Position numbers and translations under genes: made by a program. The notes beneath the pieces are model-generated. The model worked only from the letters and a program-made list of their open reading frames with translations, did not search any database and was not told the DNA's origin. A DNA stretch of 21,906 nt from assembly GCA_045636245.1 (NCBI GenBank), contig JAZTXA010000006.1:1-21906 (forward strand). Reading direction: 5' to 3'. The stretch comes from RGIG7213 sp045636245. GTDB lineage: Bacteria; Bacillota; Clostridia; Oscillospirales; CAG-272. Of this stretch, positions 13,948 to 21,867 are shown in pieces (positions within the stretch are counted from its first letter, which is position 1; every line of letters starts with the position of its first letter).

Positions 13948-16192
13948 AAATAAGAAATTTTACACAAGCGGTCTGCTCATACTCGGCATATTCTTCCTTG
14001 CTGTGTGCGGTATTTACATAATAAGGCTTGTAAATATGCAGATAACGGGTGTTGATAAATATATTTCGCTTAATTCCAAAACGTATGTAAGATACGAGAC
14101 TGTGCAGGCGGTGCGCGGAGAAATATATGACAGAAACGGAAAACCGCTTATCACAAACGAATATACAAATACGGTACAGCTCAGCTACAATTCACTTAAA
14201 AACTATACATCGTCGGGGAAAAATAAGCTTATATCGGAGCTCAGCTTCGTGCTTGAGGATTATTATGAGGAGTTTGAAACTCATTTTCCGATAACGGGAA
14301 CGTATCCGCATGTTTCATATGACGAAGAAGCACTGCAAAGCACCGTCACAAAAAAGCGGTTTGAGAGCTTTTTGACGAAAAACGGACTTGATGCCGATAT
14401 TTCCTGTGTTGACTTTTTTGAATGGCTGCTTGAATATTATGAAGTGAAAAATCAAAACGGCACGTATACATATGAGGACAGAACACAGTACGATATCATC
14501 GCCGTGAGGTATGAGCTTGATACAATGAACTTTGCCCCCGATAATCCGTTTATCGTGAAGGAAGAGGCACCGCTTAAATTGGTGACTGCAATACTTGAGC
14601 GTGCAAGCTCGGGCATATATATTGAAAAGCAGTGGAAAAGAGTTTATAATTACCCGGGGCTTGCCTCGCACATTCTCGGACGTGTGGGAAAAATACCCGC
14701 AGATGAGATAGACGCATATCTTGAAAAGGGATATAAATACGATGACACGGTCGGAATCGACGGTGCGGAAAAAGCGTTTGAGACACTTTTAAGAGGAACA
14801 GAGGGAAAGGTCAAGATAACGGAGGATGAATACGGCAGTATAATTTCAACCGAAAACGAGATCGAGCCTGTTCCCGGACGCAACGTGTACCTGACCATCG
14901 ATATAGACTTGCAAAAGGTGGCAGAGGAAAAGCTCCTTGAGAACATACAGCTCGTTGTGAAAAACGCAAACGATGATTCCACGGGTAAGCTTGCCGACAG
15001 CGGTGCTGTCAGTGCGGTCGATCCGAACACGGGGCAGGTGCTTGCACTTGCTTCTTATCCGAGCTTTGATCTTGCGACATTTACAGATAACTATTCAACG
15101 CTCGTGAACGATGAAAAACAGCCGCTTTTCAACCGTGCGCTCCACGGAAATTATGCACCCGGTTCAACCTTTAAGCTGGCAGTTTCCGCTGCCGCCCTGA
15201 CATGTGGTGAGGTAACGGGATCAAGTGCAGTGGAATGTACCGGTGAATATGAATATTACAAGGATTATCAGCCTGACTGCTGGTACAGATACGGCCACGG
15301 AAAGCTGAATGTAAAAGAGGCGCTCGGACATTCGTGTAACTGTTATTATTACGATGTAGGGCGCAGGCTCGGAATTGAAGCCATGAACGAATACTGTACC
15401 ACGCTCGGGCTCGGTCAGTATACGGGAATTGAGCTTTCGGAGTCAAAGGGAGTTCTGACAGGTCCTGTTCATTACTCTGAGAAAAACCTCGGCGCATGGA
15501 TGCCGGGTGATACGCTTCAGGCGGCAATAGGACAGGGTGAAAACGCTGTGACACCGCTTCAGCTTTCAATGTATGTGTCCGTGCTTATCAACAGCGGAAC
15601 AAGATATAAAGCAACGGTGCTTTATAAATCCGAAACGTATTCGGGTGAAGATGTTGTTTATAATGAGCCTGAAATACTTGGCACAGCGGAGCTTTCCGAC
15701 GATCACACGACCCTTATCAAGCAGGGAATGAAGCTTTCAAAGGAAAGAACATCAACACTCAGCGGATATAAATTTGCAATAGGCTCAAAAACAGGTACGG
15801 CGCAGATATCAAAGTCAAACAATAACGCCGTGCTTACGGCATTTGCACCGTATAATGACCCGCAGATAGTTGTGTCGTGCGTTATCGAAAACGGCGCAAC
15901 GGGTAAAAATGCGGCAACGGCTGTAACGGGAGTGATCTCCGCACGCTTCGGACTTGATGCAAAGGGCGAGGAGCTTCCCGATGAAACAGAGCCTCCGGAA
16001 ACAGAAGCGCCGCAGACAAACAAGCCGGTGACAAAGCCTCCGAAGCCCGAAGACGAAGAAACCTTACCGCCTGAGGATACGGAAGAAATAACCGATACTG
16101 AAACAGATGAAGTTTCGGGAAATACCGAAGAAACAGAAATACCTGCCGAGGATACGGAAGAGCCTCCGCCTGAGGAAGATGACGGCGGATAA
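13937..16192 (+). CDS. mrdA: Class B penicillin-binding protein 2 (elongation transpeptidase) with acidic Pro-rich tail
   Basis: D,D-transpeptidase that crosslinks peptidoglycan during elongation. The 751-residue protein has a short cytoplasmic N-terminus, one membrane anchor (about 9-31), the PBP dimerisation domain with VRGEIYDRNGKPL (about 62-74) and GLASHILGRVG, and the transpeptidase domain with S410-T-F-K413 (APGSTFKLA), S466-C-N468 and K618-T-G620 (GSKTGTAQIS). The region from about 675 to the end is low-complexity, rich in Pro, Glu, Thr and Asp, after the catalytic fold ends. Start: the ATG at 13937, 11 nt inside mreD, with GGAGA about 12 nt upstream; the upstream in-frame region is mreD sequence. 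It closes the mreBCD-mrdA operon. Tails of this kind occur on surface proteins of Firmicutes; function unknown. Confidence 0.95.
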   Translation: MKNKNKKFYTSGLLILGIFFLAVCGIYIIRLVNMQITGVDKYISLNSKTYVRYETVQAVRGEIYDRNGKPLITNEYTNTVQLSYNSLKNYTSSGKNKLISELSFVLEDYYEEFETHFPITGTYPHVSYDEEALQSTVTKKRFESFLTKNGLDADISCVDFFEWLLEYYEVKNQNGTYTYEDRTQYDIIAVRYELDTMNFAPDNPFIVKEEAPLKLVTAILERASSGIYIEKQWKRVYNYPGLASHILGRVGKIPADEIDAYLEKGYKYDDTVGIDGAEKAFETLLRGTEGKVKITEDEYGSIISTENEIEPVPGRNVYLTIDIDLQKVAEEKLLENIQLVVKNANDDSTGKLADSGAVSAVDPNTGQVLALASYPSFDLATFTDNYSTLVNDEKQPLFNRALHGNYAPGSTFKLAVSAAALTCGEVTGSSAVECTGEYEYYKDYQPDCWYRYGHGKLNVKEALGHSCNCYYYDVGRRLGIEAMNEYCTTLGLGQYTGIELSESKGVLTGPVHYSEKNLGAWMPGDTLQAAIGQGENAVTPLQLSMYVSVLINSGTRYKATVLYKSETYSGEDVVYNEPEILGTAELSDDHTTLIKQGMKLSKERTSTLSGYKFAIGSKTGTAQISKSNNNAVLTAFAPYNDPQIVVSCVIENGATGKNAATAVTGVISARFGLDAKGEELPDETEPPETEAPQTNKPVTKPPKPEDEETLPPEDTEEITDTETDEVSGNTEETEIPAEDTEEPPPEEDDGG

Positions 16193-16205
16193 TGAAATTG
16201 CGCCA

Positions 16206-16248
16206 TGTCTGCGCCCCCCACGGCTCGGTACGAGCCGCCCCGCAGACA
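16206..16248. repeat. Nested double inverted repeat after the PBP2 gene
   Basis: Outer arms TGTCTGCG (16206-16213) and CGCAGACA (16241-16248) enclose an inner hairpin CGGCTCG/CGAGCCG (16221-16227 and 16231-16237), separated by C-rich internal loops. It begins 13 nt after the mrdA stop. There is no T-run directly after it. It resembles the GTAG modules in style (GC-rich stem, C tracts) but lacks the GTAG head. Confidence 0.65.
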
Positions 16249-16255
16249 AATGTCG

Positions 16256-16284
16256 CATACCGTCAAAATGGTATGTTTGTCAAT
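16256..16284 (+). terminator. Possible weak terminator of the mre operon
   Basis: CATACC (16256-16261) pairs with GGTATG (16270-16275) across an eight-base loop and is followed by a T-rich stretch TTTGTCAATTTT. The stem is short and AT-containing, so alone it is weak; with the larger hairpin just upstream it may end the mreB-mrdA transcript. Confidence 0.35.
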
Positions 16285-16348
16285 TTTAATTCACCCAAAC
16301 GGATAACAAACGGGCGGATATGGAATCAGCCACCACAGCCCCTCGAAT

Positions 16349-16365
16349 AATAGATTCATTCTATT
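16349..16365. promoter_or_regulatory. Inverted repeat overlapping the -35 box of the catabolic operon
   Basis: AATAGA (16349-16354) and TCTATT (16360-16365) are 6-bp complementary arms with a five-base centre. The right arm shares two bases with the TTGACA box. The position suits a repressor operator for a substrate-responsive regulator; the regulator itself is not in the window. Confidence 0.4.
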
Positions 16366-16392
16366 GACATTTCCAAAAATATTATATATAAT
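16364..16392 (+). promoter_or_regulatory. Strong promoter of the aminotransferase-kinase-isomerase operon (TTGACA-17-TATAAT)
   Basis: Both hexamers are perfect: TTGACA at 16364-16369 and TATAAT at 16387-16392, spacer 17 bp. Start near 16399, leader about 40 nt, AT-rich. A fully consensus promoter on a catabolic operon implies negative control. Confidence 0.85.
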
Positions 16393-16439
16393 GACCACGT
16401 TAAATAATTTAGTAATTAAATAAAGGATAGGTGAAAGAT

Positions 16440-17975
16440 ATGTTTAAATCTCCCTGTATGTCCCTTAAGGATATTTTGGGTGCGGATTACGCTGCCGCAC
16501 TTTGCAATTCTGCTGTTTATAACGGCTATGCAACAAAAGAGGAAGCTGAAAAAATAGTTTCCGAAAAGATCGATTTTATGCCCGAAGAAAGACAGAAAGC
16601 AAACGAAAAGATGCTTGACGATGTCGGAGCCGCTGTTGTTCCCGCATTTGAAACAACAAATGACGGTGCGGCAACAGATGCGTTTGCAAAGGCACTTCAT
16701 AAGTGCATGGCACCTCTTTCGGCAAGAGGACTTTGCCGTATAGGTGAAGACGGAAAGGTGTACTTTATCGGTAAGAGTGAGCACTACCATGCATCGCTCG
16801 GCCACGGCTTCGGCGGCTATAAGCTTATAGATAACGCACGTAAGCTCGGTGTGCCCAACGCAACACACAACAACACAAGAGGTTACATAACAAGACTTGC
16901 TGAGCGTGAGCTTATCCGTGCGGCAAACGGCGGTGTTAACGACGAAGAACTTGAAAAGATTCTTGCGTCAAGAGAGCCGAAGGTTCTCAACCGCTGTATC
17001 AACCTTGAAACGGGAAGCCTTGCGTGCGAAGCAGGTTTCAAAATGATGCTTTCAAGATTCTACAAGCTTGACGGCACATTTGAAGATCCCAAATATTACG
17101 GCAAAACACCTGTTTTCTTCGTAATGGCTGATATGAAGGGTACAAACGAAGCAAACTACCACGGTACAACTGTGTTTGCACAGACACTCAGAGGTCTCTG
17201 GGGCGGATTTGCAAAGGAAGCTGAAAAGGCAGGCCTTTATAAGATAGTTCCCGTTATGATAAATGACCTCTCTGACTTTGAAGCAAAGATAAAGGAATAC
17301 AACAGCGGCAACTATAAGACGGCAGGCTTTGCGCATGAAATCATCCTTATGAACTACGGTGCTATAAGACTGACAAAGGAATTTTTGCAGGGCGCATACA
17401 AGCTTTGTAAAGAATATGACACACCCACCATGTGTGATGAAATTCAGTCCTGCATGTGGTATGACGGAATGTTCTTGTTCAGAAAATGGGGACTTAACCC
17501 CGATTTCGCTGTTGTAGGTAAGGGCTTCCCCGGCGGTGAATATCCCGCAAGTAAGCTCATCACAACGGCTGAAATGGATGCACTCAACCTCTTCGGCGCG
17601 CTCGTTACAAACGGACAGGAGGAGCTTGCATCGCTTTCCTACCTCGTAACAATGGAATTTTCCAAAGCAAACAGCGAGGAAATAAAGGATGCGGGTGAAT
17701 ACTTCTATGCAGGTCTTGAAAAGATAGCAGAAGAAAACAGCAGCCTTATCGTAAGAGCAGACGGCTTCGGTCACTTGGCAGGACTTCGCTTTGCAAAGGT
17801 TGACGAAGCGGCGAAGTTTGCAAAGATCCTCAACGATATGTGCGTTGACATCTCCGCACAGCTTTACAAGGCAAACTGTCCCCCCGTTGTTCTTGTTAAG
17901 CCCCCGCTTATTGCATCAAGATATGCTATGGACTTCCTCTGCGGAAAGATAAAAGAAGCTATCAAGCTTATGTAA
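16440..17975 (+). CDS. PLP-dependent class III aminotransferase, substrate unknown
   Basis: A 511-residue protein with the fold-type I, class III aminotransferase pattern: GHGFGGYKLIDNARKLGVPNATHNNTRG near residues 120-147, D333 in CDEIQSCMWYDGMFLFRKWG (cofactor pyridine-nitrogen Asp) and K361 in AVVGKGFPGGEYPASK (Schiff-base Lys). Members move an amino group between an amine or aldehyde end and a keto acid, or isomerise amino groups. It is longer than the usual 420-460 residues, with an N-terminal extension of about 75 residues before the first recognisable block. The ATG at 16440 has an AGGTGA site 5 nt upstream; a GTG at 16431 overlaps that site. It is the first gene of an operon with a sugar kinase, an amidohydrolase and a sugar isomerase, so its substrate is probably a sugar-derived aldehyde or amino sugar (inference). 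Confidence 0.88.
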   Translation: MFKSPCMSLKDILGADYAAALCNSAVYNGYATKEEAEKIVSEKIDFMPEERQKANEKMLDDVGAAVVPAFETTNDGAATDAFAKALHKCMAPLSARGLCRIGEDGKVYFIGKSEHYHASLGHGFGGYKLIDNARKLGVPNATHNNTRGYITRLAERELIRAANGGVNDEELEKILASREPKVLNRCINLETGSLACEAGFKMMLSRFYKLDGTFEDPKYYGKTPVFFVMADMKGTNEANYHGTTVFAQTLRGLWGGFAKEAEKAGLYKIVPVMINDLSDFEAKIKEYNSGNYKTAGFAHEIILMNYGAIRLTKEFLQGAYKLCKEYDTPTMCDEIQSCMWYDGMFLFRKWGLNPDFAVVGKGFPGGEYPASKLITTAEMDALNLFGALVTNGQEELASLSYLVTMEFSKANSEEIKDAGEYFYAGLEKIAEENSSLIVRADGFGHLAGLRFAKVDEAAKFAKILNDMCVDISAQLYKANCPPVVLVKPPLIASRYAMDFLCGKIKEAIKLM

Positions 17976-17994
17976 TACCGTGAGGTTTTAAACT

Positions 17995-19446
17995 ATGTAT
18001 GTACTTGGAATAGACGTCGGAACAACAGGTACAAAAACCGTTGTTCTCGACAAGGACGGAAAAATACACGGTCTTGCGTATAAGGATTATCCGATAACCT
18101 CCGCCCCCGGCGGTATATCGGAGCAGAGTGCTGAGGACTGGTGGGATGCCGTTATTTATACGGTAAAAGAAAGCACGAAGGATATAGATAAATCAAAGAT
18201 ACTTGCTTTGTCGCTTTCAACACAGGGTGCAACAACTGCGTTTGTTGATGAAAATTTCAACTCTATCCGCCCTGCCATCACTTGGATGGATATGCGTGCA
18301 ACGGAGGAATGTAAGATTCTTGATGAAGCACTCGGTGAGGACGGAATATATGAGCGTTGCGGCTGGACGACCGACGCGGGAAGTGACGCCGCAAAGCTTT
18401 TATGGGTTAAAAAGCACGAGCCCGAGGTGTTTGAAAAAACATACAGCTTCTTGTCAACCGTTGAATTTATCAACGAAAAGCTGACAGGACAAAATGTGGT
18501 GGATCCCACAAACGCATCGATAAGAGAATTTTTTAATATCAATACAGGTAAATGGGATAAAGACATACTTGATGTTATCGGCATCGATGAATCAAGGCTT
18601 CCCCGTGTTATGCCGTCGGGCGCATATATCGGAACGCTTACAAAGAAGGCATCCGAAACACTCGGTATTCCCGAAGCTGTCAAGGTTTATAACGGTGCGC
18701 ACGACCAGTACTGCGCATCGATAGGATGCGGTGCGCTTTCAGCAGGCGACATGATGCTGTCAACGGGTACGGCTTGGGTGCTTCTCGGCATCAGCGACAA
18801 GCTGACGTACTCGAAGGCGCACATCGTTCCCGGTATCCACCCAAAAACGGGACTTTACGGCAATATTGCTTCGCTTTCAGGTGTCGGCAACGCTATGAAA
18901 TGGGTGAAGGACACATTTGAAAGTGATTATAAAACGCTTGATATAGAGGCTGAAAAACGCCTTGAAAGCGCAAAGGATATCATCTTCTTGCCTCATTTTT
19001 CGGGTGCTTGCTTCCCCCGCCGTGACAGCGCAATGTCGGGCGGTATATACGGGCTTCGCCTCGGAAACGATAAGTATGATATCGCAAGGGCGCTTATGGA
19101 AGGCGTTGCGTTCAATGTCCGCGCGGGACTTGAAAAGTATGCAGAGCAGGGCGTTGATATCTCCGCGCTGAAAATAATGGGCGGCGCTTCAAGAAGCGAT
19201 CTTTGGTGCTCCATTGTCGGTTACGTTACGGGCTGTAAAATAACGAGAATGGAAAATGCCGAAGCGTGTGCCGTAGGTGCGGCGGCAATAGCCGCTGTCG
19301 GATGCGGTCTTACCGACGGCTATGTATCACTTTCAAAGGGCGAGGTCATGAACCTTGATGACGAAAAAATTTATGAGCATTACAACGAAAAATATAAAAA
19401 ATATATCGCAATGTATGAAGCGGTAGAAAAGGCGGTACACAAATGA
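17995..19446 (+). CDS. FGGY-family carbohydrate kinase (xylulokinase-like)
   Basis: ATP-dependent sugar or polyol kinase of 483 residues. The family pattern is complete: LGIDVGTTGTKTVVLDKDG (4-22, phosphate 1), LSTQGATTAFVDE, ITWMDMRATEE (sugar-contact region near 95-105), NGAHDQYCASIGCG (near 236-249, with the catalytic Asp in AHDQ), LSTGTAW (phosphate 2), GGASRSDLWCSIVGYVTG (adenosine region near 397) and AVGAAAIAA. The specificity cannot be told: xylulose, ribulose, fuculose, glycerol and inositol-type kinases all share this plan. It lies 19 nt after the aminotransferase with a GTGAGG site, and its stop overlaps the next start as ATGA. Confidence 0.93.
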   Translation: MYVLGIDVGTTGTKTVVLDKDGKIHGLAYKDYPITSAPGGISEQSAEDWWDAVIYTVKESTKDIDKSKILALSLSTQGATTAFVDENFNSIRPAITWMDMRATEECKILDEALGEDGIYERCGWTTDAGSDAAKLLWVKKHEPEVFEKTYSFLSTVEFINEKLTGQNVVDPTNASIREFFNINTGKWDKDILDVIGIDESRLPRVMPSGAYIGTLTKKASETLGIPEAVKVYNGAHDQYCASIGCGALSAGDMMLSTGTAWVLLGISDKLTYSKAHIVPGIHPKTGLYGNIASLSGVGNAMKWVKDTFESDYKTLDIEAEKRLESAKDIIFLPHFSGACFPRRDSAMSGGIYGLRLGNDKYDIARALMEGVAFNVRAGLEKYAEQGVDISALKIMGGASRSDLWCSIVGYVTGCKITRMENAEACAVGAAAIAAVGCGLTDGYVSLSKGEVMNLDDEKIYEHYNEKYKKYIAMYEAVEKAVHK

Positions 19447-20456
19447 TAGTAGATTATTTTGAAAGAACAAAGGTAGACGAGGAATTTTATAACGAGTTTA
19501 TCAAGGACAGAATTCCCAAGAAGATCATCGATATGCACATTCACATCTCCGATGTCGAAATGCGTAAAAACTGCGTGGCTGACCCCACGGACTGGTCTAA
19601 CCAGTGTAACTCCATAATGCGTTTTCAGGATTATGAATTCTACAGAGATGCATTTTACCCCGATTCCGAGGTTGAGGCAAACGTCCTTCCCTGCGTTACA
19701 AGAGGGCTTGACGTTGTTGCAAACAACAAGTATCTTTCCGACCTTAAAAAATCCGGTAAGGCAAGATATGCGCATATGATGGTTGACCCCACATGGGATA
19801 CGGAATTTACAGAGCAGATGCTCGTTGAGGGTGAATTTACAGGTTTCAAGCCGTACCCCGATTTCGTTTCGGGCGTTCAGGGTGCTGAAATCGGTCTTTT
19901 GGACTTCATCCGTCCCGATCAGCTTGCACTTGCTGACAAGTACAAGAAGTCCATCGTGCTTCACTTACCCCGTGTCGGCAGATTCCCCGATGATAACAAC
20001 ATTAAGGAGATCCGTTACATAAAGGATAAATTCCCGGATATCAAGCTTATTATTGCTCATGTTGGCAGATGCTACTCTATCGACTGGATAGTAAGAGCAA
20101 CAGAAAAGCTCGGTGACGACCGCAACTACTTCCACTATGACTTAGCGGCGCTTATCAACCCCGTAGTTCTTGACTACGTATTTGAGCATTATCCGCTTGA
20201 CCAGATAATGTACGGTACAGACCTTCCCATATTCCTCTGGCACGGTAAGCGTCAGTGGACAGACGTTAAGTATATCAATATGCCCCGTGAGGACTTCCCG
20301 TTCAACAAGCACATTGAAGGCCCCGAAGCGGAAGCAAAGTATACATTCTTCGTATACGAACAGCTCAAGAGCATACTTGACGCAACCTACAAGGTAGGCG
20401 GCAGAAAGTTTGCCGAGGACATCTTCTATAACAACGCAGTTAAATTCTTGGGTTAA
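19443..20456 (+). CDS. Amidohydrolase-2 family metal-dependent hydrolase
   Basis: A 337-residue protein of the amidohydrolase superfamily, PF04909-like. Metal-site residues are visible: H32 and H34 in IDMHIHI, H174 in VLHLPR, H206 in IIAHVGR and D260 in MYGTDLPIF. Family members act as lactonases on sugar lactones, as decarboxylases or as C-N hydrolases, so the operon setting (kinase, isomerase, aminotransferase) favours opening a sugar lactone or removing an acyl or amide group (inference). The N-terminus MIVDYFERTKVDEEFYNEFI is an extra helix of about 25 residues before the barrel. The start overlaps the kinase stop (ATGA) with an AAAGGCGG site upstream. Confidence 0.87.
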   Translation: MIVDYFERTKVDEEFYNEFIKDRIPKKIIDMHIHISDVEMRKNCVADPTDWSNQCNSIMRFQDYEFYRDAFYPDSEVEANVLPCVTRGLDVVANNKYLSDLKKSGKARYAHMMVDPTWDTEFTEQMLVEGEFTGFKPYPDFVSGVQGAEIGLLDFIRPDQLALADKYKKSIVLHLPRVGRFPDDNNIKEIRYIKDKFPDIKLIIAHVGRCYSIDWIVRATEKLGDDRNYFHYDLAALINPVVLDYVFEHYPLDQIMYGTDLPIFLWHGKRQWTDVKYINMPREDFPFNKHIEGPEAEAKYTFFVYEQLKSILDATYKVGGRKFAEDIFYNNAVKFLG

Positions 20457-20472
20457 GAAAGGAAAAAACAAA

Positions 20473-21855
20473 ATGAGCAATCCTAAAATAGGTCTTTTGC
20501 CCCTTTATGTGGCTCTTTATGACGAAACAAGTCCCAAAAGACGTGTATGGCTTGAGGGCTTCTATCAGCAAATTTGCATGGAGCTCCGCTTCAGAGGTAT
20601 CGACGTTGTCGAAGCGGAAACATGCCGTATAAAGCCCGAATTTGAAAAGGCAGTATCTGATTTTGAAGCAGCTGACGTTGATGCGATAGTTACACTTCAC
20701 CTCGCTTACTCCCCCTCGCTTGAATCATCCGATGTGCTTAAGAACACACATCTTCCCATAATTGTTCTCGATACAACACCGCACTATGAGTTTGACCATA
20801 CAATATCGTCCGACAAGGTAGGTGCAAACCACGGTATCCACGGTGTGCAGGATATGTGTAACCTCCTTATCAGAAACGGTAAGGATTTCCAGATATTCGC
20901 AGGTCACTGGGATAATTCCACAGTGCTTGACGATGTTGCAAATGCGGCACGCGGCGCGAAAATGGCAAAATCAATGAAAAATGCAAAGGTCGGACACCTC
21001 GGCGGTCCTTTCGTTGGCATGGGCGACTTTGCTATCCCCGCAGATGAGCTTGAAAAGACAATAGGCATGCAGGTAAAGCCGTTTGTTGACGGTGAGCTTC
21101 CCATGGTATCCGAGGAAGAAATGGAAGCCGAGTATAAGGCTGACTGTGAAAAGTTCGCTATGAACAGTGTAACTTACGCACAGTACAAGGGCTCCTGCCG
21201 TACAGCACTCGGTATCAGAAAATGGATAGAAAAGTACGGACTTACAGCATTCACTATGAACTTTATGGGTGTTGACGGCTCAACACAGTTTGACCATATG
21301 CCTTTTACAGAGGCTTGTAAGGCTATGGGCAGAGGAATCGGTTACGCAGGTGAGGGTGACTTTTTGACAGCGGCATTTGTTGGCGCGCTTCTGTCCGTTT
21401 ATGACGACACAACATTTGCCGAAATGTTCTGTCCCAACTGGAGAGATGACACAATTTACCTCTCCCACATGGGTGAATACAACGTAAAATGCGCAGGCTC
21501 AAAGCCCGACTGCAGAATAAGCAACTTCCCCTACGGTAAAAATGCAGGTAAGCCCGTCACAATGATGACAGTGTTCAAGCCCGGTGATGCCGTTTACGTT
21601 GCGCTCAATCCGATAGGCGGCGGTAAGTACAGACTTATTCTTACAGAGGTTGAGGTGCTTGAAGTGCCTTACGAAACATCCTTCAGAAACGATGTAAGCG
21701 GATGGATGAAGGTATGTAAGCCCTTAACAGAGTTCCTTCCCGAATTCAGCCGTCTGGGCGGTATACACCACGGTGCTATGATCTACGGCGGTGACGTTTC
21801 TGCGCTCGCTTCCTTCGGCAAGATAATGGGCTGGGAAGTTTCCGTTATTAAATAA
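20473..21855 (+). CDS. L-arabinose/L-fucose isomerase-like protein
   Basis: A 460-residue member of the arabinose/fucose isomerase superfamily, which interconverts aldoses and ketoses with a Mn-type metal. The N-terminal half is a Rossmann-like domain (KIGLLPLYVALYDETSPKR; FRGIDVVEAE; VDAIVTLHLAYSPSLES; HLPIIVLDTTPHYEFD). The four active-site positions of L-arabinose isomerase appear to be kept: E294 (YAGEGDF), E317 (FAEMFC), H332 (LSHMGEY) and H432 or H433 (GIHHGAM), with spacings close to E306/E333/H350/H450 of the E. coli enzyme. It is diverged from true AraA and FucI, so the substrate is open. The ATG at 20473 has a GAAAGGA site and follows the amidohydrolase by 16 nt. Confidence 0.88.
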   Translation: MSNPKIGLLPLYVALYDETSPKRRVWLEGFYQQICMELRFRGIDVVEAETCRIKPEFEKAVSDFEAADVDAIVTLHLAYSPSLESSDVLKNTHLPIIVLDTTPHYEFDHTISSDKVGANHGIHGVQDMCNLLIRNGKDFQIFAGHWDNSTVLDDVANAARGAKMAKSMKNAKVGHLGGPFVGMGDFAIPADELEKTIGMQVKPFVDGELPMVSEEEMEAEYKADCEKFAMNSVTYAQYKGSCRTALGIRKWIEKYGLTAFTMNFMGVDGSTQFDHMPFTEACKAMGRGIGYAGEGDFLTAAFVGALLSVYDDTTFAEMFCPNWRDDTIYLSHMGEYNVKCAGSKPDCRISNFPYGKNAGKPVTMMTVFKPGDAVYVALNPIGGGKYRLILTEVEVLEVPYETSFRNDVSGWMKVCKPLTEFLPEFSRLGGIHHGAMIYGGDVSALASFGKIMGWEVSVIK

Positions 21856-21867
21856 AGAGGTTTTTGT

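Noticed and set aside
17052..17774. Minus-strand open frame of 240 codons
   Set aside because: It is fully antisense to the aminotransferase gene, whose residues and ribosome site are convincing; composition is that of a shadow frame.
18962..18980. Catabolite-repression (cre) site in the kinase gene
   Set aside because: TTGAAAGCGCAAAGG matches only the left half of the cre consensus and lies deep inside a coding region.
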